Source: Marilutibacter penaei (GTDB lineage: Bacteria; Pseudomonadota; Gammaproteobacteria; Xanthomonadales; Xanthomonadaceae). From it: DNA of 64,000 bases. Position 1 is the stretch's first letter. Each line of letters opens with the position of its first letter. Of this stretch, positions 42,987 through 51,497 are shown piece by piece. The DNA lies in contig NZ_JACHTE010000001.1 of NCBI RefSeq assembly GCF_014145395.1, forward strand, positions 124,001 to 188,000. Reading direction: 5' to 3'. Below the pieces are notes generated by a model, which saw only the letters and a list, made by a program, of their open reading frames with translations, had not been told where the DNA came from and did not search any database. The position numbers were made by a program, and so were the translations under genes.

Positions 42987-44456
42987 ATGCGCGTGGACAC
43001 CCTGATCCGGGGCGCCCGGGTGGTCGACGGCAGCGGCGGTGACGTGCGCGCGCTCGACGTCGGCATCATCGGCGACCGGCTCGCAGTGCTCGCGCCCGGC
43101 GCATCCTGCAAGGCCACGCGGACCGTGGATGCCGCCGGTCTGCACCTCGCGCCCGGCTTCATCGACATCCATACCCATGACGACACCGTGGCCGTGACGG
43201 CCCCGGCCATGCGCGCCAAGCTCAGCCAGGGCGTGACCACGGTGGTCGTCGGCAACTGCGGCATCAGCGCCAGCCCGGTGACCCTGCGCGGCGCACCTCC
43301 CAACCCGATGAACCTCCTGGGCGGTGCCGACGCCTTCCGTTACCCGCGGTTCGCCGACTACGCCGCCGCGATCGAGCAGGCGCGACCGAACGCCAACGTC
43401 GCGGCCCTCGTCGGCCACACCGCGCTGCGCGCCAACCATCTCGAACGGCTCGACCGTGCAGCGACGCCGGGCGAGATCGACGCAATGCGCCGGCAGCTGC
43501 GCGAGGCGCTGGACGAGGGCGCGATCGGCCTGAGTTCGGGTCTTGCCTATGACAGCGCGCGCGCCGCGCCCACGGCCGAGGTCATGGCCCTGGTCGTGGA
43601 ACTGGCGACGCATGACGCGCTCTACACCACGCACCTGCGCACGGAGTTCGAAGGCGTGTTCGATGCCATCCGGGAAGCGCTGGACACCGCCGCCCACGGC
43701 CGGGTGCGCCTGCTGGTCTCGCACCTCAAGTGCGCCGGCGCCGGCACCTGGGGCCGGTCGGGCGAACTGCTGGCCCAGCTCGACGCCGGCGCGACCGGAC
43801 AACCGGTCGCCTGCGACTGCTACCCCTACGCAGCCAGCGCCAGCACCATCGATCCGGAGCAGGTACGACCGGGCACCACGGTGTGGATCAGCGGGTCCAC
43901 GCCGCACCCGGAACAGGCCGGGCGCGGGCTCGACGCCATCGCCGCCGACTGGGGCATGTCCCAAGTCGATGCGGCCCGGCGCCTGATGCCCGGCGGCGCG
44001 GTGTACCACTGCATGCAGGAGTCCGACGTGCAGGCGATCCTGGTGCATCCACGCACCATGATCGGCTCCGACGGCCTGCCCGCCGACCCGCGCCCGCATC
44101 CGCGGCTGTGGGGCACCTTCCCGCGCGTGCTCGGCCACTACAGCCGCGAACTGGGCCTGTTCGACCTGCCCACCGCGATCCACCGCATGACCGGCCTGTC
44201 GGCGGACTGGCTGCGCCTCGAACGGCGCGGCCGGATCGCGGACGGCTTCCATGCCGACCTGGTCCTGTTCGACGCTGCGCGCATCCGCGACCGTGCCACC
44301 TACGAGGCGCCGACACAGCCCGCGGACGGCATCGTCGAAGTGTGGGTCAACGGCATCCCCAGCCACCGTCCCGACATCGACACCCCCGGCCGCGCCGGAC
44401 GCCTGCTGCGCCGCGGCCCTTCTCCGACCTTCCACTCCACGAGGCATTCCCCATGA
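42987..44456 (+). CDS. N-acyl-D-amino-acid deacylase (D-aminoacylase)
   Basis: A 489-residue amidohydrolase-superfamily enzyme that deacylates N-acyl-D-amino acids. The zinc ligands and active-site residues of Alcaligenes D-aminoacylase are matched: H62 and H64 in DIHTHDD, C91 in VVGNCGIS, H216 in YTTHLRTE, H246 and K248 in LLVSHLKCAG, and the Asp of IGSDGLPADPRPHPR. It starts 11 bases after the RpiR gene and overlaps ridA as ATGA. Its product D-amino acid would feed the PLP enzyme on the opposite strand. Confidence 0.92.
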   Translation: MRVDTLIRGARVVDGSGGDVRALDVGIIGDRLAVLAPGASCKATRTVDAAGLHLAPGFIDIHTHDDTVAVTAPAMRAKLSQGVTTVVVGNCGISASPVTLRGAPPNPMNLLGGADAFRYPRFADYAAAIEQARPNANVAALVGHTALRANHLERLDRAATPGEIDAMRRQLREALDEGAIGLSSGLAYDSARAAPTAEVMALVVELATHDALYTTHLRTEFEGVFDAIREALDTAAHGRVRLLVSHLKCAGAGTWGRSGELLAQLDAGATGQPVACDCYPYAASASTIDPEQVRPGTTVWISGSTPHPEQAGRGLDAIAADWGMSQVDAARRLMPGGAVYHCMQESDVQAILVHPRTMIGSDGLPADPRPHPRLWGTFPRVLGHYSRELGLFDLPTAIHRMTGLSADWLRLERRGRIADGFHADLVLFDAARIRDRATYEAPTQPADGIVEVWVNGIPSHRPDIDTPGRAGRLLRRGPSPTFHSTRHSP

Positions 44457-44836
44457 GCATCAAGCGGATCGGCGCCGAAGGCGGCACCGGCACTGGCGGC
44501 CAGCACCTGCCCTTCTCCCGCGCGGTCGAAGCCGGCGGCTGGCTGTACGTCTCGGGCCAGACCCCCATGCGCGACGGCGAGGTCGTCGAGGGCAGCGTGG
44601 TCGAGCAGTCGCGGCTGGCCATCGACAACTGCCTGGCGATCATGCGCGAGGCCGGCTTCGGCCTGGAGCACGTCGTCCATGTCACCGTGATCCTGACCGA
44701 CGCACGCTACTTCAGCTCGTTCAACAAGGTGTTCAAGGAGGTCTTCGGCGCACACCCGCCCGCGCGGATCTGCTCGGTCTGCGACCTGGTGGTCGACTGC
44801 AAGGTCGAAGTCGGCGTCACCTGCTTCAAGGGCTGA
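44453..44836 (+). CDS. RidA-family reactive-imine deaminase
   Basis: A 127-residue Rid/YjgF protein. Its active-site arginine R105 (HPPARICSVCD) falls at the position of the essential Arg in E. coli RidA, so it should hydrolyse 2-aminoacrylate-like enamine/imine intermediates. These are exactly what PLP-dependent D-serine-type dehydratases release, which explains its presence in the operon. Other family blocks are PFSRAVEAGGWLYVSGQTPM, DNCLAIMREAGFGLEHVV and KVTV-like VHVTVILTDARYFSSFNKVF. It overlaps the deacylase by four bases and precedes the symporter by five. Confidence 0.9.
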   Translation: MSIKRIGAEGGTGTGGQHLPFSRAVEAGGWLYVSGQTPMRDGEVVEGSVVEQSRLAIDNCLAIMREAGFGLEHVVHVTVILTDARYFSSFNKVFKEVFGAHPPARICSVCDLVVDCKVEVGVTCFKG

Positions 44837-44841
44837 CCGGG

Positions 44842-46281
44842 ATGCACGCCAGCGCCTTCCTGGTCGCCTTCCTCGCCTGGATCGGAGTGCTGGTGGCGAT
44901 CGGCTGGCGTGTGTCGCGCCGCCATGAAGGCGACGGCGATGACTTCCTGCTGGCCGGGCGCGGCCTCCCGCTGCTGCTGGTGCTGGGCACTACGGTCGCT
45001 ACCATGGTCGGGACCGGTTCGTCGATCGGCGCGGTCGGGTTCGGCTACGCACACGGCTGGGCCGGCGCGCTTTACGGGATCGGTGGCGCGGTCGGCATCC
45101 TGCTCGCGGCCTGGTGGTTCGCACCGGTACGGGCGCTGCGCTTCATGACCATGAGCGAGGAGCTCGCGTACTACGTCGGCGCGCACCCCGCGGTGCGCAA
45201 CGCCGTGGCGGTGATCATCCTGCTCGCCTGCATCGGCTGGCTGGGCGCGCACATCATCGGCGGCGGCATGTACCTGGCGTGGATCGCCGGCATCGACACG
45301 GCCAGCGCCAAGCTGCTGGTCGCAGCGGGCTTCGGACTCTTTTCGATCATCGGCGGCTACCGCGCGGTGGTGTGGACCGACACGCTGCAGGCGATGGTGC
45401 TGTTCGCCGGCTTCCTGCTGATGGCATGGCTTGCCGTGGACCGCGCCGGCGGCTGGGCGTCGGTCATGGCCGCACATGATGCCGCGGCGCTCGCACCCAT
45501 CGGCCTGTTGCCGGCCGTGTCACTGGCCGTGGTCGTCGCGGTCGGCGTCCTGGCCACGCCCTCGTATCGCCAGCGCATCTATTCGGCCGACAGCGTCTCC
45601 GCCGCCCGGCGCTCGTTCGCGTGGTCGGGCGGCCTGTACCTGCTGTTCTCGCTGGTTCCGGCGGTGATCGGCATGAGCGCGTTCGCACTGGACCCGACGC
45701 TCGACAACCGCAACTTCGCCTTCCCGTTCCTGGCGATGGAAGTGCTGCCGCTGGCGGCCGGCCTGGTCGTCGTGGTCGCCGGCCTGTCGGCCACGCTGTC
45801 GAGCGCAAGCTCCGACGCGATCGCCGGCGTGACCATCCTGCTCCGCGACATCCATGCGATGGCGACCGGCCGGACGCCGGACCGGGCGCGCGTGGTGCGG
45901 CTGTCGCGGCTGGGCCTCGTGGGCGTGGTCGGCGTGGCCCTCGCGCTCGCACTGCTCTCCGACGACATCATCGGCTACATCACGGCGATGATCGCCACCC
46001 TGATGTCGGGCCTGTTCGCCTGCGGCCTGCTCGGTCGCTTCTGGCCACGTTTCACATGGCAGGGGGCGCTCGCCGCCCTGCTCGGCGGCGCCGCGGCCTC
46101 GCTGCTGGTGATCCTCACGCCCGGCGCGATGGCGACCTGGGGCAACCCGATCCTGCCCTCGCTGGCCGGTGCCTTCGGCCTAGGCCTGGCCGGCAGCCTG
46201 CTGTCGCCCCCCAACCCGGTCAGCCACGAATCCGCCCTGGCGCGCATCAATGCGGAGCGGGCGCGGATGGAGCGGGACTAG
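44842..46281 (+). CDS. SSS-family sodium:solute symporter (D-amino-acid operon)
   Basis: A 479-residue membrane transporter of the solute:sodium symporter family, with about 13 membrane segments, FLLAGRGLPLLLVLGTTVATMVGTG near the N-terminus and GLSATLSSASSDAIAGVTILLRDI in the conserved sodium-site region. It differs clearly from the vSGLT-like paralogue at 35.5 kb and lacks its sugar-site motifs. As the last gene of the deacylase/RidA set it probably imports the N-acyl-D-amino acid, D-amino acid or related compound; proline/pantothenate-type transport is the broader family alternative. Confidence 0.88.
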   Translation: MHASAFLVAFLAWIGVLVAIGWRVSRRHEGDGDDFLLAGRGLPLLLVLGTTVATMVGTGSSIGAVGFGYAHGWAGALYGIGGAVGILLAAWWFAPVRALRFMTMSEELAYYVGAHPAVRNAVAVIILLACIGWLGAHIIGGGMYLAWIAGIDTASAKLLVAAGFGLFSIIGGYRAVVWTDTLQAMVLFAGFLLMAWLAVDRAGGWASVMAAHDAAALAPIGLLPAVSLAVVVAVGVLATPSYRQRIYSADSVSAARRSFAWSGGLYLLFSLVPAVIGMSAFALDPTLDNRNFAFPFLAMEVLPLAAGLVVVVAGLSATLSSASSDAIAGVTILLRDIHAMATGRTPDRARVVRLSRLGLVGVVGVALALALLSDDIIGYITAMIATLMSGLFACGLLGRFWPRFTWQGALAALLGGAAASLLVILTPGAMATWGNPILPSLAGAFGLGLAGSLLSPPNPVSHESALARINAERARMERD

Positions 46282-46623
46282 CGCCTCCGCGGCCCGGGCT
46301 CACCTTCGTCCGCGATCTCGCCGCCCCTGCCACCGTCCGGTCGCGACGAGGTATGAAGAGGTGGGCCCCCATGCCCATGTGGAACCGTACGCGGCATGGA
46401 TGCCGCGTCCGAGCCCCATGGATGGGTTTACGGCGTGTTCCACATGGGCATGGAGGCCCACCTCCCTCGCAAGCAGACCTCGCACTTCGCGGGACTTCAC
46501 GAAGCCGCGCTTCGGCTTCCGGCTGCCCGACCCACTAGAATGGTCGACGGATCCGCCGCCTTCGCGCGTGCCGCGCGCACGGCCGTGCCGCCCACCGGGC
46601 CGCCCCCTGACCACGAGCCAGCC
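46282..46623. other. intergenic region upstream of acnD
   Basis: These 342 bases hold no gene but are dominated by a palindromic element (46358-46464) and a further 7-bp hairpin GAAGCCG/CGGCTTC at 46501-46519. A TAGAAT -10-like hexamer at 46536-46541 may belong to the acnD promoter; no matching -35 is evident. The ribosome site before acnD is weak. Confidence 0.6.
46358..46464. repeat. 107-bp imperfect palindromic element (REP/MITE-like)
   Basis: Two 28-base arms, 46358-46385 and 46437-46464, are inverted repeats of each other with one mismatch. Between them lie two smaller perfect palindromes: GCGGCAT-GG-ATGCCGC (46391-46406) and CCCAT-GG-ATGGG (46415-46426). Such nested arms suggest a dispersed extragenic palindrome or a non-autonomous miniature element. 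Copy number elsewhere cannot be seen from this window. Confidence 0.75.
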
Positions 46624-49239
46624 ATGAACACCGATCATCGCAAGCCGCTTCCAGGCACCGACCTGGACTACTTCGACGCCCGCGCCGCGGTCGACGCGCT
46701 CCAGCCCGGCGCCTGGGACCGCCTGCCCTACACGGCGCGCGTGCATGCCGAGAACATCGTCCGCCGTGCCGAACCCGGGCGGATCGACGCCTACCTCGGC
46801 CAGTTGGTCGAACGCCGCCGCGACCTCGACTTCCCCTGGTTCCCGGCCCGCGTCGTCTGCCACGATATCCTCGGCCAGACCGCGCTGGTCGACCTCGCCG
46901 GCCTGCGCGACGCCATCGCCGACATGGGCGGCGATCCTGCCCAGGTCAACCCGGTGGTGCCGACCCAGCTGATCGTCGACCATTCCCTCGCCGTGGAAGC
47001 GCCGGGCTTCGACAAGGCCGCCTTCGATACCAACCGGGCCATCGAGGACCGCCGCAACGCCGACCGCTTCGATTTCATCAACTGGACGAAGCGCGCGTTC
47101 CGCAATGTCGACGTCATCCCCCCGGGCAACGGGATCATGCACCAGATCAACCTGGAGAAAATGTCGCCGGTGATCTACGTGCAGGACGGCGTCGCATTCC
47201 CCGACACCTGCGTCGGCACCGACAGCCACACCCCGCACGTCGATGCGCTGGGCGTGATCGCGGTGGGCGTCGGCGGACTGGAAGCCGAGAACGTGATGCT
47301 CGGGCGTGCGTCCTGGATGCGCCTGCCCGAGATCATCGGCGTCGAACTGACGGGACGCCCAAGGCCGGGCATCACCGCCACCGACGTCGTGCTCGCGCTC
47401 ACCGAGTTCCTGCGCCAGCAGAAGGTCGTCGGCGCCTACTTGGAGTTCCGCGGCGAAGGTGCGGCGACCCTGACCGTCGGCGACCGCGCGACGATTTCCA
47501 ACATGGCGCCGGAGTACGGCGCCACCGCGGCGATGTTCTTCATCGACGACAACACCCTCGACTACCTGCGCCTGACCGGCCGCGACGACGCCCAGGTCGC
47601 GCTGGTCGAAACCTACGCGAAGCACACCGGCCTGTGGGCCGACGCCCTGGCGGGGGCCGAATACGAGCGCACGCTCGCGTTCGACCTGTCCAGCGTGGGC
47701 CGTAACATGGCCGGGCCGTCCAACCCCCACCGCCGCCTGCCGACCGATGCCCTGGCCGAACGCGGCATCGCCGACGAGGCCAAGCTCGCATCGGGCCATG
47801 GCGACGAGGCCGATGGCCGGATGCCGGATGGCGCGGTGATCATCGCCGCCATCACCAGCTGCACCAACACGTCCAACCCGCGCAACGTGATTGCCGCCGG
47901 GCTGCTGGCGCGCAACGCGAACGCGCGCGGCCTGGTCCGCAAGCCCTGGGTGAAGAGCTCGCTGGCGCCCGGCTCCAAGGCCGTCGAGCTCTACCTGGAG
48001 GATGCCGGCCTGCTGCCGGAACTCGAGCAGCTCGGCTTCGGCATCGTCGGTTTCGCCTGCACCACCTGCAACGGCATGAGCGGCGCGCTCGACCCGGTGA
48101 TCCAGCAGGAGATCATCGATCGTGACCTGTACGCGGTCGCGGTGCTGTCGGGCAACCGCAATTTCGACGGCCGCATCCACCCCTACGCCAAGCAGGCCTT
48201 CCTGGCTTCGCCGCCGCTGGTCGTCGCCTATGCGATTGCCGGCACCGTGCGTTTCGACATCGAGAAGGACGTGCTGGGCCACGACGCCGATGGCCAGCCG
48301 GTGACGCTCAAGGATCTGTGGCCGAGCGACGAAGAGATCGACGCGGTCATCGGCCGCCACGTGAAGCCCGAGTTCTTCCGCCGCGTCTACGACCCCATGT
48401 TCGCGGCACGGCTCGAACGCACCGGCGACACGGACCCGTTGTACGACTGGCGCCCACAGAGCACCTACATCCGCCGTCCGCCCTACTGGGAGGGCGCGCT
48501 CGCCGGCGAGCGTACGCTGCGTGGCATGCGGCCGCTGGCGGTGCTCGGCGACAACATCACCACCGACCACCTGTCGCCGTCGAACGCGATCCTCGCGTCC
48601 AGCGCGGCCGGCGAGTACCTGGCGAAGATGGGTTTGCCGGAAGAGGACTTCAATTCCTACGCGACCCACCGTGGTGACCACCTGACCGCACAGCGCGCGA
48701 CCTTCGCCAACCCGAAGCTCGTCAACGAGATGGCGGTGATCGGCGGCGAGGTGAAGCAGGGCTCGCTGGCGCGCGTGGAGCCGGACGGCACGGTGATGCG
48801 CATGTGGGAGGCGATCGAGACCTACATGGCGCGCAAGCAGCCTCTGGTGATCATCGCCGGCGCCGACTACGGCCAGGGCTCCTCGCGCGACTGGGCCGCC
48901 AAGGGCGTGCGCCTGGCCGGCGTCGAGGCGATCGTCGCCGAGGGTTTCGAACGCATCCACCGCACCAACCTGATCGGCATGGGCGTGCTGCCGCTGGAGT
49001 TCCAGCCCGGCACCACCCGCCTGACCCTGGGCATCGACGGCACCGAGACCTTCGACGTCATAGGCGAGCGTGCGCCGCGCGCCACCCTGACCCTGCGGAT
49101 CCACCGCAAGGACGGCCAGACGGTCGAGGTACCGGTCACCTGCCGCCTCGATTCGGACGACGAGGTATCCGTCTACGACGCCGGCGGCGTCCTGCAGCGC
49201 TTCGCGCAGGACTTCCTCGAAGCATCGAAGGCCGCCTGA
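46624..49239 (+). CDS. acnD: Fe-S-dependent 2-methylcitrate dehydratase AcnD
   Basis: An 871-residue aconitase-superfamily enzyme that dehydrates 2-methylcitrate in propionate catabolism, producing a 2-methylaconitate isomer that PrpF rearranges. The [4Fe-4S] cysteines are in ITSCTNTSNP and FACTTCNGMSG. Other blocks are PPGNGIMHQINLE, GTDSHTPHVDALGVIAVGVGG, GDNITTDHLSPSNAI and the swivel-domain GADYGQGSSRDWAAKG. Pairing with prpF one base downstream distinguishes it from housekeeping AcnA. The frame is open further upstream through the palindromic element; the ATG at 46624 gives the family N-terminus. The other methylcitrate-cycle genes prpB and prpC are not in the window. Confidence 0.93.
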   Translation: MNTDHRKPLPGTDLDYFDARAAVDALQPGAWDRLPYTARVHAENIVRRAEPGRIDAYLGQLVERRRDLDFPWFPARVVCHDILGQTALVDLAGLRDAIADMGGDPAQVNPVVPTQLIVDHSLAVEAPGFDKAAFDTNRAIEDRRNADRFDFINWTKRAFRNVDVIPPGNGIMHQINLEKMSPVIYVQDGVAFPDTCVGTDSHTPHVDALGVIAVGVGGLEAENVMLGRASWMRLPEIIGVELTGRPRPGITATDVVLALTEFLRQQKVVGAYLEFRGEGAATLTVGDRATISNMAPEYGATAAMFFIDDNTLDYLRLTGRDDAQVALVETYAKHTGLWADALAGAEYERTLAFDLSSVGRNMAGPSNPHRRLPTDALAERGIADEAKLASGHGDEADGRMPDGAVIIAAITSCTNTSNPRNVIAAGLLARNANARGLVRKPWVKSSLAPGSKAVELYLEDAGLLPELEQLGFGIVGFACTTCNGMSGALDPVIQQEIIDRDLYAVAVLSGNRNFDGRIHPYAKQAFLASPPLVVAYAIAGTVRFDIEKDVLGHDADGQPVTLKDLWPSDEEIDAVIGRHVKPEFFRRVYDPMFAARLERTGDTDPLYDWRPQSTYIRRPPYWEGALAGERTLRGMRPLAVLGDNITTDHLSPSNAILASSAAGEYLAKMGLPEEDFNSYATHRGDHLTAQRATFANPKLVNEMAVIGGEVKQGSLARVEPDGTVMRMWEAIETYMARKQPLVIIAGADYGQGSSRDWAAKGVRLAGVEAIVAEGFERIHRTNLIGMGVLPLEFQPGTTRLTLGIDGTETFDVIGERAPRATLTLRIHRKDGQTVEVPVTCRLDSDDEVSVYDAGGVLQRFAQDFLEASKAA

Positions 49240-49240
49240 C

Positions 49241-50458
49241 ATGAACGCGCCGACCCGAATCCACCGCTCGCAGCTGCGCATACCCGCCACCTACATGCGC
49301 GGCGGCACGTCCAAGGGCGTGTTCTTCCAGCTCGATGACCTGCCCGAGGCCGCGCGCAGGCCCGGCCCGGCGCGCGATGCCCTGCTCGTGCGGGTGATCG
49401 GCTCGCCCGACCCGTATGGCAAGCACACCGACGGCATGGGTGGCGCGACCTCCAGCACCAGCAAGGTCGTGATCATCTCGAAGTCGGCCGTGCCCGGCCA
49501 CGACGTCGACTACCTGTACGGCCAGGTGCCGATCGAAGGCAACTTCATCGACTGGAGCGGCAACTGCGGCAACCTGAGCTCGGCGGTCGGCCCGTTCGCG
49601 ATCGCACACGGGCTGGTGGACGCCGGTCGGGTGCCGGCGGACGGCACCTGCACCGTGCGCATCTGGCAGGCGAACATCGGCAAGACCATCGTCGCCCACG
49701 TGCCGGTCACCGGCGGCGAGGTGCAGGAAACCGGCGACTTCGAGCTCGACGGCGTGACCTTCCCGGCCGCCGAGATCGCGCTGGAATTCCTCGATCCGGC
49801 CGATGAAGGCGAGGACGGCGGGGCCATGTTCCCGACCGGACACGCGGCCGAGGACCTGATCGTCGAAGGCGTCGGTACGTTCCGTGCGACCCTGATCAAC
49901 GCCGGCGTGCCCGTGGTGTTCCTCGAGGCCGCTGCCCTCGGCTACGACGGCACCGAACTGCAGCCCGCCATCAACGAGGACAAGGCGATGCTGGCGAAGC
50001 TCGAAGCGATTCGCGCCGCCGGCGCCGTGCGCATGGGCCTGGTCCAGGACGCGTCCCAGGCCGCGGCCCGCCCGCTGACGCCCAAGATCGCCTTCGTCGC
50101 CCCGCCGAGGGACTACGTCTCGTCCAGCGGCAAGCCGGTGCACGCGGCCGACATCGACCTGCTCGCCCGCGCGATCTCGATGGGCAAGCTGCACCACGCG
50201 ATGATGGGCACTGCCTCGGTGGCGATCGCCACTGCCGCCGCAGTGCCCGGCACGGTGGTCAACGCCGCCGCCGGCGGCGGGACGCGCGACGTCGTCCGCT
50301 TCGGCCACCCGTCCGGCACGCTGCGGGTCGGCGCCGAAGTCGGCGAGGCCGGTGGCCAGTGGGTCGCGACCAAGGCGGTCATGAGCCGCAGCGCGCGCGT
50401 ACTGATGGAAGGTACGGTGCGGGTGCCGGCCGACGTGTTCGAAGGCGTGGGACAATAA
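49241..50458 (+). CDS. prpF: 2-methylaconitate cis-trans isomerase
   Basis: A 405-residue PrpF protein (DAP-epimerase-like fold) that isomerises the AcnD product to cis-2-methylaconitate, allowing the AcnB-type hydration step. Characteristic blocks are [18 protein letters not shown] near the N-terminus, [14 protein letters not shown], the Cys-containing [18 protein letters not shown], and [15 protein letters not shown]. The catalytic residues in the family include a Lys in the RGGTSKG segment, present here. It begins one base after acnD, an obligate functional pairing. Confidence 0.94.
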   Translation: MNAPTRIHRSQLRIPATYMRGGTSKGVFFQLDDLPEAARRPGPARDALLVRVIGSPDPYGKHTDGMGGATSSTSKVVIISKSAVPGHDVDYLYGQVPIEGNFIDWSGNCGNLSSAVGPFAIAHGLVDAGRVPADGTCTVRIWQANIGKTIVAHVPVTGGEVQETGDFELDGVTFPAAEIALEFLDPADEGEDGGAMFPTGHAAEDLIVEGVGTFRATLINAGVPVVFLEAAALGYDGTELQPAINEDKAMLAKLEAIRAAGAVRMGLVQDASQAAARPLTPKIAFVAPPRDYVSSSGKPVHAADIDLLARAISMGKLHHAMMGTASVAIATAAAVPGTVVNAAAGGGTRDVVRFGHPSGTLRVGAEVGEAGGQWVATKAVMSRSARVLMEGTVRVPADVFEGVGQ

Positions 50459-50462
50459 CGCC

Positions 50463-50816
50463 ATGGACATCTTCAAGGCCTTCACCCTCGAAGCCGCGCA
50501 CCGGCTGCCCAACGTGCCGGAGGGCCACAAGTGCGCGCGCCTGCACGGGCACTCCTTCCGGGTGGAACTGCATGTGTCGGGCGACATCGACCCGCACGCC
50601 GGCTGGGTCATGGACTTCGCCGACGTGAAGCACGCCTTCCAGCCGCTGTACGACCGGCTCGACCACCACTACCTCAACGACATCGAGGGACTCGAGAACC
50701 CGACCAGCGAGAACCTCGCGGTCTGGATCTGGAACCAGCTCAAGCCGGCCCTGCCGCTGCTCAGCGAAGTGGTCGTCCACGAGACCTGCACCTCGGGCTG
50801 CCGCTACCGCGGCTGA
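50463..50816 (+). CDS. queD: 6-carboxy-5,6,7,8-tetrahydropterin synthase
   Basis: A 117-residue QueD/PTPS-family enzyme of queuosine (7-deazaguanine) synthesis, converting dihydroneopterin triphosphate to carboxytetrahydropterin. Zinc ligands are H13, H28 and H30 (EAAHRLP and RLHGHSF), and the catalytic Cys is C24 in [10 protein letters not shown]. The [11 protein letters not shown]-terminus and the [11 protein letters not shown] segment complete the active site. Length is normal. It starts four bases after prpF, but functional linkage to the methylcitrate genes is not expected. A terminator hairpin follows. Confidence 0.94.
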   Translation: MDIFKAFTLEAAHRLPNVPEGHKCARLHGHSFRVELHVSGDIDPHAGWVMDFADVKHAFQPLYDRLDHHYLNDIEGLENPTSENLAVWIWNQLKPALPLLSEVVVHETCTSGCRYRG

Positions 50817-50832
50817 GGCGGCGGCCAGACAT

Positions 50833-50864
50833 AAAAAAGCCCGACCACCATGCGGTGATCGGGC
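50833..50864 (-). terminator. intrinsic terminator, phasin gene side
   Basis: Read leftward, an 11-bp stem GCCCGATCACC/GGTGGTCGGGC with one mismatch and a GCAT loop is followed by a run of six T. It lies 67 bases beyond the phasin stop. On the + strand the hairpin also follows queD but lacks a T-run. Confidence 0.8.
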
Positions 50865-50930
50865 GACATCGGCAGGCCCCAGTGGGAGGGTAGATGGGGC
50901 CTGGCGGTCTTGCCAGTGAAACGCTTTCGC

Positions 50931-51329
50931 TTACTTGGCGGCCTTCGCAGCGGCCTTGGTGGCCTTCTCGACGTTGGCCTGCGCGGTCTTGGTGGCAGCC
51001 TCGAACTGGCCCTTGGCCAGCTCGGCGATCGCCTCGTTGGTCTTCAGGGTGCGCCCAAAGGCCTCCTGCGCGGTGGTCACGGCGCGCTCGACGTTCTCGC
51101 GGGCGACCTGGATGCCCTTCGGCAGCAGCGTCTTTGCGGCGTCGAAATCACGGGCCTCGGCGGCCTCGCCGAAGAACGCGAAGGTGGCGTTGGCACGATC
51201 CTCGACCGCGGCCAGCTGCAGGCCAAACAGGGCCTCGGCATTCTCGAGGGCCAGGCGGCCGGCCTGGGAAGCGGTGTCCGCGAACTGGCGGGTCGCGGCA
51301 GTGAACTGCTCATTGAACTGCGTGTACAT
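50931..51329 (-). CDS. phasin-family granule-associated protein
   Basis: A 132-residue, mostly alpha-helical, Ala/Lys-rich protein matching the phasin family (PF09361): MYTQFNEQFTAATRQFADTA, LALENAEALFGLQLAAVEDR and ATFAFFGEAAEARDFDAAKT. Ends in an AKAAAKAAK tail, which may contact DNA or polyphosphate as in PhaF-like proteins. Phasins coat polyhydroxyalkanoate granules. The start at 51329 has AGGAGA at good spacing. No PHA synthase gene is nearby. It has its own promoter and terminator and is a single-gene unit. Confidence 0.88.
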   Translation of the reverse strand: MYTQFNEQFTAATRQFADTASQAGRLALENAEALFGLQLAAVEDRANATFAFFGEAAEARDFDAAKTLLPKGIQVARENVERAVTTAQEAFGRTLKTNEAIAELAKGQFEAATKTAQANVEKATKAAAKAAK

Positions 51330-51380
51330 GATGCGTCTCCTGCACGATTCGCCGACGGGATGCCGGTCTTTGTGCGGTGC

Positions 51381-51412
51381 AGCATAACCCGTCTTTTGTT
51401 GCATTGCAACAA
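51381..51412 (-). promoter_or_regulatory. phasin promoter with overlapping palindrome
   Basis: Read leftward: -35 TTGCAA (51404-51409), 17-base spacer, -10 TATGCT (51381-51386). The perfect palindrome TTGTTGCA-T-TGCAACAA at 51396-51412 covers the -35. PHA-responsive repressors such as PhaR bind TGC/GCA-type repeats, so repression by such a regulator is plausible. Confidence 0.6.
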
Positions 51413-51497
51413 CAGAGCCATTTCAGTCCGGTGACGTTCATGGAAAAGGGACCGGGCGCGTGCCCGACCCCTTCCCTCCGTGCATCGCCGGGGGCGA

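Noticed and set aside
46300-49290. Minus-strand 996-codon frame opposite acnD
   Set aside because: AcnD Fe-S and catalytic motifs are on the plus strand; the opposite frame has none.
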